Source: Pycnococcus provasolii
Lineage: Eukaryota > Chlorophyta > Pseudoscourfieldiophyceae > Pseudoscourfieldiales > Pycnococcaceae
Direction of reading: 5' to 3'
Length of the DNA stretch: 64,000 nt
Assembly: GCA_938743325.2 (NCBI GenBank)
Contig: OW568866.1
Location: 62,001-126,000 of the forward strand
Positions 16,981-26,314 of this stretch are shown here, one piece after another. The position numbers and the translations under genes are program-made. The notes under the pieces are model-generated. The model searched no databases. It worked only from the letters and a program-made list of their open reading frames with translations, and was not told where the DNA came from. Each line of letters begins with the position of its first letter. Position 1 is the stretch's first letter.

Positions 16981-18411
16981 TCATGATTTATTCTTCTGAA
17001 TAGATGTCCTGAGCTTGGCCGCAGCACTGGCATTGAATGCAAGTCCTAAGGAATAGCGGTGCGTGGCACTCGCGATGCAATGGAACATCGAGCTTTCGCG
17101 CGCCTCGATCGTGTCATGGTCTGCAGACATGGTTTCCACACGATCTAGCTTGAAGAAACGAAGCGTTGCGCCCAATTTCGTGGCTGAGTCGCGTGTATCG
17201 TACGAGTCCGGCCACACGTCGAAGGTATTGTTCTTGAAGGTTGTGAACCAGCTCTGACCAGGTGTGGTTGTGAAGATGATGTAAGCGCGATAGGTTAAGT
17301 TTCCAAAGAACTCTTTCTCTTCGGAACTGCCTGCAGACTGCGCGATGTGATCAAATCGATTCGTGTGCCACTCGCGAGAACTCCCCGGCGGAAAGTAGAC
17401 CATGTTGGTAACGATCGCGGCATTGCAAAGCGGTCCAGGGCAAAGTGCGTCTAGGATCTTGCGCCTGAGTTTCGCGCCATGGAACTGCGCACCGCCAATT
17501 GTCGATGCATGTTCCAGCGTAGAATTGTCCGCGTAACGTCGAACGAAGGAGGAAGAAGTTGGTATTGGACCGAGTGGATTGTAATTGGCAAACGGTGAGA
17601 CTGCTGGGCCGTAAAGCGGTGACTCGTCATCCTCATCTAACCATGATGATGATCGTAGTGATGATGATGTTTTCCTCCATGCAGTTTTTACCCTCGACTC
17701 CACGGCAACTGCCATCAAGCTTGGCTGATGGTTCACGAGTGATGCATTTGGGCAGCTGACCTGCGTAGGCCGTTGGAACGACGACTTGCCGAACGGAGTC
17801 GTGCCAGTCGCCCGTCGTTGGTAGGTATCGTAGTATGCTTTGGTTGTATTGAGACGAAAAAATCGCTCATTCTCATCCCAGAAGATTGTATCGGGTGGCT
17901 CAAAGCAGCTCAGGAATGACGCTCGACATCCCGATTGCGTCGACCCTCCAAGAAAGCGTTGCCACTCCTCCTTCGTTTGCAGTTGAAATGGTGGATCACC
18001 ACGGCGGCCATCGCCGCCGTCGCCGTCGGCTTCACCACGAAATGCACCGTGGAAAACCATGAAAGCATTCCAGAGAGACGGCTCGAAATCTGGAGTCAGG
18101 CTGAACTGTTCTATGATCTGAACTGTTCTACCGGTACTGAAGGCACGCCGTCGGTGGTGGCGATCGCCGACGCGACGAAGCAGCTGATCGGCAAACTCTC
18201 TCTCCAAACTCTCATCGAGAGCAGCTTCTGAGGAGTAGTATCTATCGTACTCTTCGTAAACGCGTGACATCATCACCACTAGCGTCAGGATGTAAACCGA
18301 CACGATTGCGGTGACTGTGAATATCACGACGAGCTTTCGCACAATTGACTTCGTTGTGGGTAGACGTGCCATTGAGCGTGGTCGCCTGACGCGCCAGATT
18401 CGCGACGACAT
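16981..18411 (-). CDS. Type II membrane protein with 2OG-oxygenase/cupin-like domain
   Basis: 476 residues. A basic N-terminus and one hydrophobic span (~28-50, IFTVTAIVSVYILTLVVMM) give a type II anchor. The C-terminal domain has PPGSSREWHTNRFD, then YRAYIIFTT, GQSWFTTF, GATLRFFKL and FHCIASATHRYSLGLAFN. The two His-containing strands with the later His and Arg in HRYSLGL resemble the iron- and co-substrate-binding strands of double-stranded beta-helix 2-oxoglutarate oxygenases. No substrate can be assigned; a Golgi role is inferred from the anchor and several N-x-S/T sites. Alternative: a non-enzymatic cupin. The ATG at 18411 is preferred; Met14 (18372) is an alternative. TTACA at 16968-16972 is the likely poly(A) signal. 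Confidence 0.55.
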   Translation of the reverse strand: MSSRIWRVRRPRSMARLPTTKSIVRKLVVIFTVTAIVSVYILTLVVMMSRVYEEYDRYYSSEAALDESLEREFADQLLRRVGDRHHRRRAFSTGRTVQIIEQFSLTPDFEPSLWNAFMVFHGAFRGEADGDGGDGRRGDPPFQLQTKEEWQRFLGGSTQSGCRASFLSCFEPPDTIFWDENERFFRLNTTKAYYDTYQRRATGTTPFGKSSFQRPTQVSCPNASLVNHQPSLMAVAVESRVKTAWRKTSSSLRSSSWLDEDDESPLYGPAVSPFANYNPLGPIPTSSSFVRRYADNSTLEHASTIGGAQFHGAKLRRKILDALCPGPLCNAAIVTNMVYFPPGSSREWHTNRFDHIAQSAGSSEEKEFFGNLTYRAYIIFTTTPGQSWFTTFKNNTFDVWPDSYDTRDSATKLGATLRFFKLDRVETMSADHDTIEARESSMFHCIASATHRYSLGLAFNASAAAKLRTSIQKNKS

Positions 18412-18772
18412 GGATTGGATTCGATCGAGTTCAATTTTTCTTTCTGTAGCGGGAGTTTCCTGTCTGACGGAACCCCGAACTAGGGAGCCTGGAGGAGCAC
18501 GTGGCCCTCGCGTTGACGTGGCATCACGCTGCTCGGGGCGCCCCCTTTTACCCTACTTTCTCAGTAACAACCGATCATACTTTTCTCCAGTCGCAGCTCT
18601 CACGCACACTGGTGAACGGCACGCTGCTCAACGCGGCGGCGCTATCACAGGTAGCTAACCCAGCTACATTTCCTAGTTTTGGCGGAGTCGGGGTTGATAA
18701 TGCGAAATTCGGAATCCATTGGTGCTGATTGATTATTTCATGTGAAACTGTTACAAGTTACAACAATCGTCA
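18412..18772. other. Intergenic region between two minus-strand genes
   Basis: 361 bp with no protein-like frame. It should hold the promoter and 5' UTR of the oxygenase-like gene and the 3' end of the sulfotransferase transcript: TTACA (TGTAA on the minus strand) occurs at 18751-18755 and 18758-18762, just past the sulfotransferase stop. Nothing else recognised. Confidence 0.6.
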
Positions 18773-21040
18773 TCACGCAGCTAGCCAGTGCGTCCAATTG
18801 TGTGTCTCCACAGCGTCGAGAAGCTCGTCCGGATTCGCAATCTCGTCAAGAATGCTCTTGTTAACCTTCGCAGATGCACCCTCCTTGCTGCTCTCCAGCC
18901 TCTCCTTTTCCTTTTCCGCCGACTTCGCCGCATCCTTCTTCCTCTCTCCGCCAACAAGATCCATGCGAGGTATGCCAAGAAACTGTGCTACAGCATCAAC
19001 GCACGTATTCGGGTCCTTGGCACAATCCTCGTAGCGCAGGCGGAGGATGGGCACGCCGAGATCCTCAAGCGTGCGGTCACGGACCGATCGCAGGTTAACT
19101 TCCCTTTGCATAAACTTCACAGCTTTCGCGACGTCAAGAGAAAACTTCGTCTTGTCCACCGTCACCTGAGGTACTACCCCGCCAGTGCTTACCTTCTCAC
19201 CGTCGTGCCACTGGAATGCATTGTTCAGTTCCTTCAATGACATATCCAATCCCTTGTCCATGTTAGTCGCCATGTTGTGCTTCGCGCGATGAAGACTCAC
19301 GGTAAGCTTCAGGATATTTTCACGGTCGAGAACAACCACCTTGAAGTCGGGATGCGACTTTGCGAGATATGGTAGGATATCTGCGTAGTAATCCTCAGGT
19401 TCTGCATCATTTTTTTTCAGCCACCCTTGATAGTCTCGATACCACGCATGCATAAGCTTGAATCCGATGGCACGCGATCTCGGTGCGCATCGGCAGGGGA
19501 TGCACGTGCCGACAGCCTCTGCCGTTTCCTTCGGCGATGCGTCATCATGTGGTAGTAGGGGAAGTGGTGGCGGCGTCGCGACCGAGGCGAGAGCCTCATC
19601 GATGAGTCGACTCCTCTTCTCATCATCCTTCTCGCGCTGAGCGTACCTGAGCGTGCGACGGAGCTGCTCGAGCTGATCGCCAAACATTCGACCACCGAGT
19701 TTGCGTTCATTCGAGCCAATGCCGTGACCCCCCATGTTGCCGCCTCGATACGCAAAGTCGAGGTACAGCGAAAACGCCACGTCGGCGTATTGCTGCCTTG
19801 CCGTTCGGTTGTTGTAGTAGGAATCCGCCGTCAGATGCCCGTATTGCTCCTTCATCTGCTTTTCAGAAAGTCGAAGCACATCGCAGCTCGTGTACTCCAG
19901 ATCGAGCATCGAGCTAATGCCATTGGACGTGAATGTGTTTAGAAACTCGCGGGGGATTAGCATGATCAGATCTTTGATGTCAATTGACGACGACGACGAC
20001 GACGACTCGTTCTTCTTCAATAACATATTGAAGCGAGACGTGTTGTAACTTCGCAGTGTGCTTTGAGCCGTTGCATTCACCTGATCTTCCCACAGCTTCG
20101 TATATACGGTATTGCAGTGTTCGAGCAGAGCGGCGCTACCCATCTCGTTGGCGTACTGCATGTGCTTCGTCAGCATCCTGGTGAGTGGACCAGCATTGCA
20201 CGGCATCTTACCCCCGTAGCCCTCCGCCATAAACTTGATTCGATAGTCCGTGACTAGCTGCGGGGGCATGAGTGCCTCGCGCGGCCACCCAATCCGTCTT
20301 ACTTCACCAGGCATAGGCACCTCACCGGTCGCGCAGATGAGTGGGTGCCTGTCTATGGACGCCATGACGAATTCGCTGCCACTGCGCGGAGCTGTGAGAA
20401 TGACGAACGGAGTGAGGAGTCCTTGTTTATTGTCGTCCTTCACACCCGCAATCGTGGCCAACTTTTGCCTGTCGTCGTCCTTATTAACCTCCGCAATCGT
20501 GTGTGATGATGACGTCTGCGCTGCTTTCAATTTATCAACGATCGATTGTCGTTTCTGGTGATCGTCGTCCTTCCCACCCGCAATCGTGGCCAACTTTTGC
20601 CTGTCGTCGTCCTTATTAACCTCCGCAATCGTGTGTGATGATGACGTCTGCGCTGCTTTCAATTTATCAACGATCGATTGTCGTTTCTGGTGATTGTCGT
20701 CCTTCACACCCGCAATCGTGGCCAACTTTTGCCTGTCGTCGTCCTTAACCTCTGCAATCGTATGTGATGATGATGACGTCTGCGCTGCTGTCACTTTATC
20801 AACGAACGATTGTCGTTTATGGTGGTAGTCCTCGGACGCGAGAGGTGCGAAAGGCGGCATCATCGACATCGCCACCATCGCCATCGACATCGTGACCATC
20901 GACCATATGGCTGCGATTGTGATGACTGCGCACAATCCGACGAGTTTATTGACGACACTGCTCCTCTTCGTGGGCACGACACGTGCGCGGGAATCGCGCA
21001 TCAACGACGTCGACAACGAAGGCATGAGGGAAGTAGCCAT
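18773..21040 (-). CDS. Golgi-type sulfotransferase with tandem 44-residue stem repeats
   Basis: 755 residues. A hydrophobic anchor (~32-62, LVGLCAVITIAAIWSMV and Met-rich continuation) precedes a polar stem. The stem (~75-205) is built of three to four copies of a 44-residue unit containing KRQSIVDKLKAAQ and DDRQKLATIAG; two copies differ by only one base over the unit. The catalytic domain begins with FVILTAPRSGSEF (~210), the 5'-phosphosulfate loop of PAPS-dependent sulfotransferases, and has VVLDRENILKLTVSLHRAKHN (~566-586), the 3'-phosphate-binding region with its Ser. Expected activity: transfer of sulfate from PAPS to glycans or proteins in the Golgi. The acceptor is unknown. Confidence 0.82.
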   Translation of the reverse strand: MATSLMPSLSTSLMRDSRARVVPTKRSSVVNKLVGLCAVITIAAIWSMVTMSMAMVAMSMMPPFAPLASEDYHHKRQSFVDKVTAAQTSSSSHTIAEVKDDDRQKLATIAGVKDDNHQKRQSIVDKLKAAQTSSSHTIAEVNKDDDRQKLATIAGGKDDDHQKRQSIVDKLKAAQTSSSHTIAEVNKDDDRQKLATIAGVKDDNKQGLLTPFVILTAPRSGSEFVMASIDRHPLICATGEVPMPGEVRRIGWPREALMPPQLVTDYRIKFMAEGYGGKMPCNAGPLTRMLTKHMQYANEMGSAALLEHCNTVYTKLWEDQVNATAQSTLRSYNTSRFNMLLKKNESSSSSSSIDIKDLIMLIPREFLNTFTSNGISSMLDLEYTSCDVLRLSEKQMKEQYGHLTADSYYNNRTARQQYADVAFSLYLDFAYRGGNMGGHGIGSNERKLGGRMFGDQLEQLRRTLRYAQREKDDEKRSRLIDEALASVATPPPLPLLPHDDASPKETAEAVGTCIPCRCAPRSRAIGFKLMHAWYRDYQGWLKKNDAEPEDYYADILPYLAKSHPDFKVVVLDRENILKLTVSLHRAKHNMATNMDKGLDMSLKELNNAFQWHDGEKVSTGGVVPQVTVDKTKFSLDVAKAVKFMQREVNLRSVRDRTLEDLGVPILRLRYEDCAKDPNTCVDAVAQFLGIPRMDLVGGERKKDAAKSAEKEKERLESSKEGASAKVNKSILDEIANPDELLDAVETHNWTHWLAA
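20431..20830 (-). repeat. 132-bp in-frame tandem repeat in the sulfotransferase gene
   Basis: Unit length is 132 bp (44 codons), seen as repeated CCCGCAATCGTGGCCAAC boxes at about 20445, 20577 and 20709. The first two coding-region copies differ by a single C/T near the unit end; the copy nearest the protein N-terminus is diverged and shorter. The period is a multiple of three, so copy number can change without frameshift. Confidence 0.9.
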
Positions 21041-21258
21041 TGAAAATTGAAATGACCACCCAAATCAACGACGGGCCAAGTCCTGAGGAGGAGAATTCAT
21101 CGGACTGTCAAAAAATCGATTAAAAACCGCGAACAAGACGCGACCTCGCCGCCTGCAGTTCAAGCACGGACCCCCAAGTCCCAATTCCCAGCCCCCTGCC
21201 CCGATGCATCCCGGCGGCGGCGCTTGGTCTCCCGGATATACCCACACACATGCAGTGA

Positions 21259-21548
21259 ATGGCAGCGGCTCTCTTCAAGCTTGCACGCTCGTTCTCAACA
21301 ATGTCGTACACGCGCACAGCACACGCCACGTCAAGGGCGGCTCACGGCCGACTCAGCACGAACTACGCACGCAACGCACACGCAACAAGGCTTGGAGGTC
21401 CACGGGCGTGCGCCCAGCACGTGTCGCCCAACCTTACGGCAGGACACCAACACAACGCACGATATCGCCAGCTCGCGTCCATCGTTCGAAGGTGCAGCAG
21501 CCAGACGCCCGACGACATTTCCAGAACTGCATCAGAAGTCCCCGCCGA

Positions 21549-21580
<32 letters not shown>

Positions 21581-22740
21581 GCGAATTTCTTGCTGAGCCA
21601 ATCGACCCAGCTGTCGAAGCGGAGATGCAGGAAATGCTCAAAGACCTCGAGTTACAGGTGCAGACAAACGCCGCCGCAGACGCGGCGGAAAGGTCAACAC
21701 CGTACACAGGAGCAGAGACGGAAATGCAGGATGACTACGACAACGTCATCGTCACGCCAACACTTCAGGACATCGACGCGATGGATTCCAACCGGGGTCT
21801 TGGAGGTCTGGAGCAAGACCCGCCGGGACACAAAAGTGGATATGCAGCCATCGTAGGAATGCCGAACGCAGGAAAGTCCACGCTGATGAACCAGCTTGTG
21901 GGAGCCAAGCTCAGCATCGTCACGTACAAGCCAAACACGACGCGAAATCGCATCCTCGGAATCCTGTCCGAGCCAGCGCATCAGCTGATGTTCGTCGACA
22001 CGCCAGGCATTCTAAATCCCACGCACGCCAAGTCTGCACTCGACCGAGGCATGATGACAGCAATCAAGGGAGCCATGCGTGACGCTGACATCCTGCTCGT
22101 CATCGTCGACGCGTCGTACCAGCCAGAGGTTGACCTAGATCGCATGGACTTAGCGCGTCACATCGGGCGCATTCCCGTCACGGTGGTGTTGAACAAGGTG
22201 GACCTCGTCGAAGATCGCTCCATGTTGGACAGGCTGGTCGAAGACATCAAGAGCAAACATGGTGAAGATACGCGGGTGGTGCTGTGCTCTGCACGTACAG
22301 GTGCGGGTGTTGAGGACGTGAGAGCGTTCTGCGTCGACAATTGCCCGCTGGGACCGAGCCTGTATCCGAAGGATGTGCTGAGTGAGCATCCGGAAAGATT
22401 CTTCATCGGCGAGATTATCCGCGAGAAGTTATTCCTGCTGTACCGAAAGGAAGTTCCGTACGCATGTCAGGTGCGCGTCGTCAACTACATCAAAAGGACG
22501 AGGGGCAAAAAAGATAGGTGTGAGGCGGAAATCGTGGTGGAGCGCGACACACAGAAGGGCATTCTCATTGGACGCAAGGGCGCGGCACTGAAGGAGCTGT
22601 CAACAAAGGCACGCCTTGACATTGAAGAATTTATGCAAGCCGGCGTGTACCTCGATCTACGCATCAAGGTGAAAAAGGACTGGAGAAGAAGCGAGAAAGA
22701 CCTGGAAGCGCTCGGCTTCTCCGCGAACCCGTATGCATGA
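21259..22740 (+). CDS. ERA: Era-like GTPase with KH domain, organelle-targeted
   Basis: 493 residues: ~85 residues of presequence-like Arg/Ser/Ala sequence, an acidic linker with an Asp run, then a GTPase domain from ~195: G1 GMPNAGKST (~200), the YKPNTTR switch, G3 DTPGI (~246), G4 NKVDLV (~311), and CSAR for G5. A C-terminal KH domain follows (~405-475) with GILIGRKGAALKEL carrying the GxxG loop, the order diagnostic of Era. Era binds the 3' end of small-subunit rRNA and aids 30S maturation. A plastid or mitochondrial location cannot be decided from the presequence. Alternative start Met15 (21301). TGTAA lies at 22795-22799. The gene is divergent to the sulfotransferase. Confidence 0.9.
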
Positions 22741-22879
22741 AAATGAGTGGAGAGCATAGTACTATGCATACTTCTTAGAGAGAGAAAAATAATCTGTAAC
22801 GCTGTGATTTTTTTTTGATTTTTTTTGTGTTTTCATAGTCTATGTTACAAGTACACACTTTACAATGTGATCATCCAGA

Positions 22880-24970
22880 TCAGTCCTCCTCCTGCACTTC
22901 AGGTGCCCGCCACACTCGGAGCAAGCCGTCTTCGTCAGCCGTCGCCAGGTAGTCACCCTCGGCTGACCAGCACAGCGAGGTGACAGCCTTCGCTTGTCGC
23001 CTCGGCGGCGCTAGCTCGGTGAAAAGCTCGAGCGTCTCACCTTCCAGCAAGCGCACCGCGCCATCGACGCTGGCAACTGCCAACACGTCGCCGACGTGCG
23101 GGCGGTACGCGACGGCTGACGGGGCGCCTGTCATCTGAGGTCCACCCAATTGCGAACGGTACACTGGAGCGCCGCTGTATGCGTCGCACAGCAGCGTGTG
23201 CTTGCCCGCTCCCGACGGCTCACCGGCGATGTCCCAAAGTCGAATGGTACCGTCGTGAGACGCCGTCGCCATTATGTGCGCGGAACTCTCTTCTTCAGGA
23301 TTCGGGTGCCACGACCACGAAACGATTGTGCCGTTGTGCCCGTCATACCACCGGCAAAGTCTGCCTGACACCGCGGACCACACGAGCACACGGTAGAAAT
23401 TCTTGTCAGCACGGGGGTGATGCGTGGAGGTGAGAATCAGGCGAGCGCACGGAGTGTACGCAACGTCCGTGATCGCGCCGCTTTCCCACCCGAGCGTGTG
23501 CACGCACTCGCCAGGCGCCTCAACATCGCCCACCAAATCCCACACTCGAGCTTCCATGTCGTCTGACCCCGTCACGAGCTGTCGTCCCGAGGGAGAGAAG
23601 CACGCGCACGTCACCATGCGCTTGTGTAGCGGAGCGAGCGAAAGCAGAAGCGCGCCGGTCGCCACGTCCCAAACGCACGCCGTGCAATCCTCGCTCGTTG
23701 TGGCGACGACGCCGCCGTGACGGTCGAAGCAAGCAAACGTGAGCGGGAGCAGGTGTCCCTCGAGCGAGTGCATAGCCTCGGCGCCCCCGGCGGACGCGTC
23801 CCAAATGCGCGCGCGCCCGTCTCGACCCGCTGTCAGCAGCAACCCGGAGCCATCGGGACACCACGCGAGCGAGACGGCGGCGGCATTGTGCGCCTGCACA
23901 CGTGCCTCGAGCTCGCCATCGTGCAGGCGGTAGATGCGAAGTACTCCCGCGTCATCCACCGAGGCAAGGCGCTGTGTTGGTGGCGTTTCCGAGTCAACGT
24001 CGCCGTCACCGTCGGCAACGCCGGTGCGAAGCACGGGATCCCACCTCGCGGAGAGCGTCGAGCATGCGCACGCGACGATTGGCGACGTACCTCCCTCGCA
24101 CGTCGCGACGCACCTCTCCGCGTGCGCCAGCGCGTCGATTCGATCCGCGAGCGCGCACACTTTCTCCACGGTCCAGGCAATCGGGGCAGTGCCGGGAATG
24201 GGCGGGGGTACGGCGCGCACCAGCTCCCTCGCGCGGTCCGCGGCGGCGCGTGCGGCGCTCCACCTGCCAAGGCGTGCGCACGCGCGCGCGCGCAGAAGGA
24301 GCGGAGGCACCCACGCAGGACGCTGCGCGCACGCGCGCGCGGCGTCGTCTGCCGCCGCGTGCCAGTTCGCATCGCCGTCACCGCCGTCGTTGTCCAGGCT
24401 GTCCGCGCCGTCCGCCCTTCCACCTCCAAGCACGATACGCGCCATGGCTCGGCATGCGTACAGTTCGGCGTAAGCGCCTGCGTCGATGCGCGCGTATGAC
24501 GTCGCAGCGTCGTACAGCTGCAGGGCACGTTCTGCGTCGCCGTCAGCCATCGCCTCGTCGCCAAGCCGTTTTGCGTCAGCGCCTGGCACGACACCGTAGC
24601 TATCTTCAACTCCCTCGCGCAGCTCGGTAACTTCCTGCCCCTCGTCTTTCGCGAGATGATCTTCCGTCGTCTGCTCCTGCGTCTTGCGCATGGTCGCCGC
24701 CGCCTTGTCTGCCCACCCTTTCGTCGCTCTCATTTTTTCGAGCAGTTTAATCCTCTGTTCGTTTTCTTTGACGAATCGCGTCGAGAGGAACGCGAACGCC
24801 TCTCTCGTTCGGTGGAAGGTGAGCGGGTCGCCTCCCTTGTCCGGGTGTATTTGCAGTATGAGCGCGCGGTACTTGCGCCTGACTTCTGTTTCCGTGGCGT
24901 GCATGGGCACGCCGAGCACGTGCGACGCGGACTGCAGCGTCCACTGCTCGTTTGGCATCGCGGCGGACAT
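22880..24970 (-). CDS. J-domain, TPR and WD40 fusion protein
   Basis: 696 residues from the preferred ATG at 24970; an extra 29 codons upstream are not protein-like. The N-terminal J domain (~14-72) has the HPD triad (~41) followed by KGGDPLTFHRTREAFAFL. Residues ~125-260 contain TPR-like helices (GDEAMADGDAERALQLYDAA and an Ala/Arg-rich series). Residues ~310-690 form WD40 repeats with GH...D..VR/IWD endings such as GRDGRARIWD, SEDCTACVWD, SHDGTIRLWD and DEDGLLRVWR. Expected role: an Hsp70 co-chaperone that recruits clients or partners through TPR and propeller surfaces, cytosolic or nuclear. The combination is unusual. It is divergent to the MRG gene with 219 bp between starts. Confidence 0.85.
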   Translation of the reverse strand: MSAAMPNEQWTLQSASHVLGVPMHATETEVRRKYRALILQIHPDKGGDPLTFHRTREAFAFLSTRFVKENEQRIKLLEKMRATKGWADKAAATMRKTQEQTTEDHLAKDEGQEVTELREGVEDSYGVVPGADAKRLGDEAMADGDAERALQLYDAATSYARIDAGAYAELYACRAMARIVLGGGRADGADSLDNDGGDGDANWHAAADDAARACAQRPAWVPPLLLRARACARLGRWSAARAAADRARELVRAVPPPIPGTAPIAWTVEKVCALADRIDALAHAERCVATCEGGTSPIVACACSTLSARWDPVLRTGVADGDGDVDSETPPTQRLASVDDAGVLRIYRLHDGELEARVQAHNAAAVSLAWCPDGSGLLLTAGRDGRARIWDASAGGAEAMHSLEGHLLPLTFACFDRHGGVVATTSEDCTACVWDVATGALLLSLAPLHKRMVTCACFSPSGRQLVTGSDDMEARVWDLVGDVEAPGECVHTLGWESGAITDVAYTPCARLILTSTHHPRADKNFYRVLVWSAVSGRLCRWYDGHNGTIVSWSWHPNPEEESSAHIMATASHDGTIRLWDIAGEPSGAGKHTLLCDAYSGAPVYRSQLGGPQMTGAPSAVAYRPHVGDVLAVASVDGAVRLLEGETLELFTELAPPRRQAKAVTSLCWSAEGDYLATADEDGLLRVWRAPEVQEED

Positions 24971-25057
24971 GACAGGCGAGGTTTTGTGACGCGCAGGTCG
25001 AGAGGCGCAGGAAAAGAAGGTTCGAGAGCCGGGGAGCAAAATCAACACAAAAACCAA

Positions 25058-25094
25058 AACCCCGAATTAGAATTCGAGTGGTTAGTTCGGGGTT
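25058..25094. promoter_or_regulatory. Inverted AACCCCGAA/TTCGGGGTT motif in a divergent promoter
   Basis: AACCCCGAA (25058-25066) and TTCGGGGTT (25086-25094) are inverted 9-bp arms with a 19-bp spacer. They lie 88 and 96 bp from the two flanking starts (24970 and 25190). Same half-site as at 15847, 30005 and 53258. Confidence 0.55.
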
Positions 25095-25189
25095 TGGTGG
25101 CTTGAAGGCTTTTCGCGCGCTGCGTTTCACTTCTCCCCATCCTCACTCGCGGCTGTGGTAAACTTGATTTTGGGGTGACCGCTCGCAGC

Positions 25190-26092
25190 ATGGCGACTGA
25201 CGACGACGTCGAGCTCGAGCGACGGCTCTCCGGACTGCACGAAGCGCCGTTCGCGGCAGGGGACAGCGTCATCGCGCGCTCGGGACAATTCCTCTACAGA
25301 GCGACCGTCGAGAAAGTCGCATTCAATGATAAAGGACCCATATACGAACTCAAATACAGCGGGTGGGGACCGGAGTGGAACGACTGGAACGCGGACGTGC
25401 TCCCAAACAGCCCTGAGAACATCGACGAGATGAACAGACTACTCGACGAAGCGGCGGAGATGGAGCTGCAGCTCGAGGAAAACAAGATCAGGAAGGCGAG
25501 CGCAAATTCCGCAACGCCAGGGGCGACGGTCCCACTGCCAAGCTCGCTCAGGCAAATTCTTGCCAAGGACTGCCTGCTGCGCTCTATTGGCAAGCCGCTC
25601 CTCCTGCCCACGGCTAGCCCATGCGCGCGCGTCATCCTCTCCGACTTCGTCGCCACCAGGGGAAGCGCGGCGGCAGACAAGGAGCTCGCTAAGAACTTTG
25701 AGGAGCTTCTCGCCGAGACGTGTGCGACGCACCTGCTCTACCCGTGCGAGCTCAAGCAGGACCACGGCGCGGGACTCATACAGGGTGGCGCAAGGCTCTC
25801 CAATATCGCCGCGCAGGGCGTGTCCAGCACAGTCGGCCCAATGCACGTGCTACGCCTTATCGTCAAACTGCCCGCGCTCCTGCAGAAGGCTGGTGCGAGC
25901 GCGGATCGCATAAAGAACATCGTCTCGATTGTGAAACACCTCGCCGACTACCTTGCGAGCCACATCGACAATTACTTCCACGACGAAATCGTCGTGGCTT
26001 GGAACGCGGCAGTCAAGGAGGGTCCCGATGCGGCGGCGGCTGGATTCGCCGCTCAACTCGCCGCTGCGGACGCGGCACCGGCGAAGAATTGA
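25190..26092 (+). CDS. MRG-domain chromatin protein (MRG15/Eaf3 family)
   Basis: 300 residues from the ATG at 25190. The N-terminal chromo-barrel (~14-75) starts AGDSVIARSGQFLYRATV and includes YELKYSGWGPEWNDW, the aromatic WxxxWNDW pocket of MRG15/Eaf3. The linker is helical. The MRG domain (~115-285) carries LPSSLRQILAKD, PCARVILSDF, FEELLAETCATHLLYPCE, GPMHVLRLIVKLPALL and HLADYLASHIDNYF, the hydrophobic core that binds partner peptides. MRG proteins read H3K36 methylation and belong to NuA4-type acetyltransferase and Sin3/Rpd3S-type deacetylase complexes. At 300 residues it is a normal family length. Confidence 0.93.
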   Translation: MATDDDVELERRLSGLHEAPFAAGDSVIARSGQFLYRATVEKVAFNDKGPIYELKYSGWGPEWNDWNADVLPNSPENIDEMNRLLDEAAEMELQLEENKIRKASANSATPGATVPLPSSLRQILAKDCLLRSIGKPLLLPTASPCARVILSDFVATRGSAAADKELAKNFEELLAETCATHLLYPCELKQDHGAGLIQGGARLSNIAAQGVSSTVGPMHVLRLIVKLPALLQKAGASADRIKNIVSIVKHLADYLASHIDNYFHDEIVVAWNAAVKEGPDAAAAGFAAQLAAADAAPAKN

Positions 26093-26314
26093 CGACGACG
26101 ACGACCACCTTAAAATAATGTTATTTATTCATAATTATTATCGGCCTCACACCAACATCACATCTCACATCTCAACAGGTTGTTGCATATTAGTTGGTAT
26201 GTGTAACCCTAGTTTAGCATGCAACTTTTTTAAAACCCTAACGGCACTCCCGGCGGGGGTACCACGGGGGTACGGGTGTTGCTCCCCCCTCTTCCCCTCT
26301 TCCAATCATTCGAC

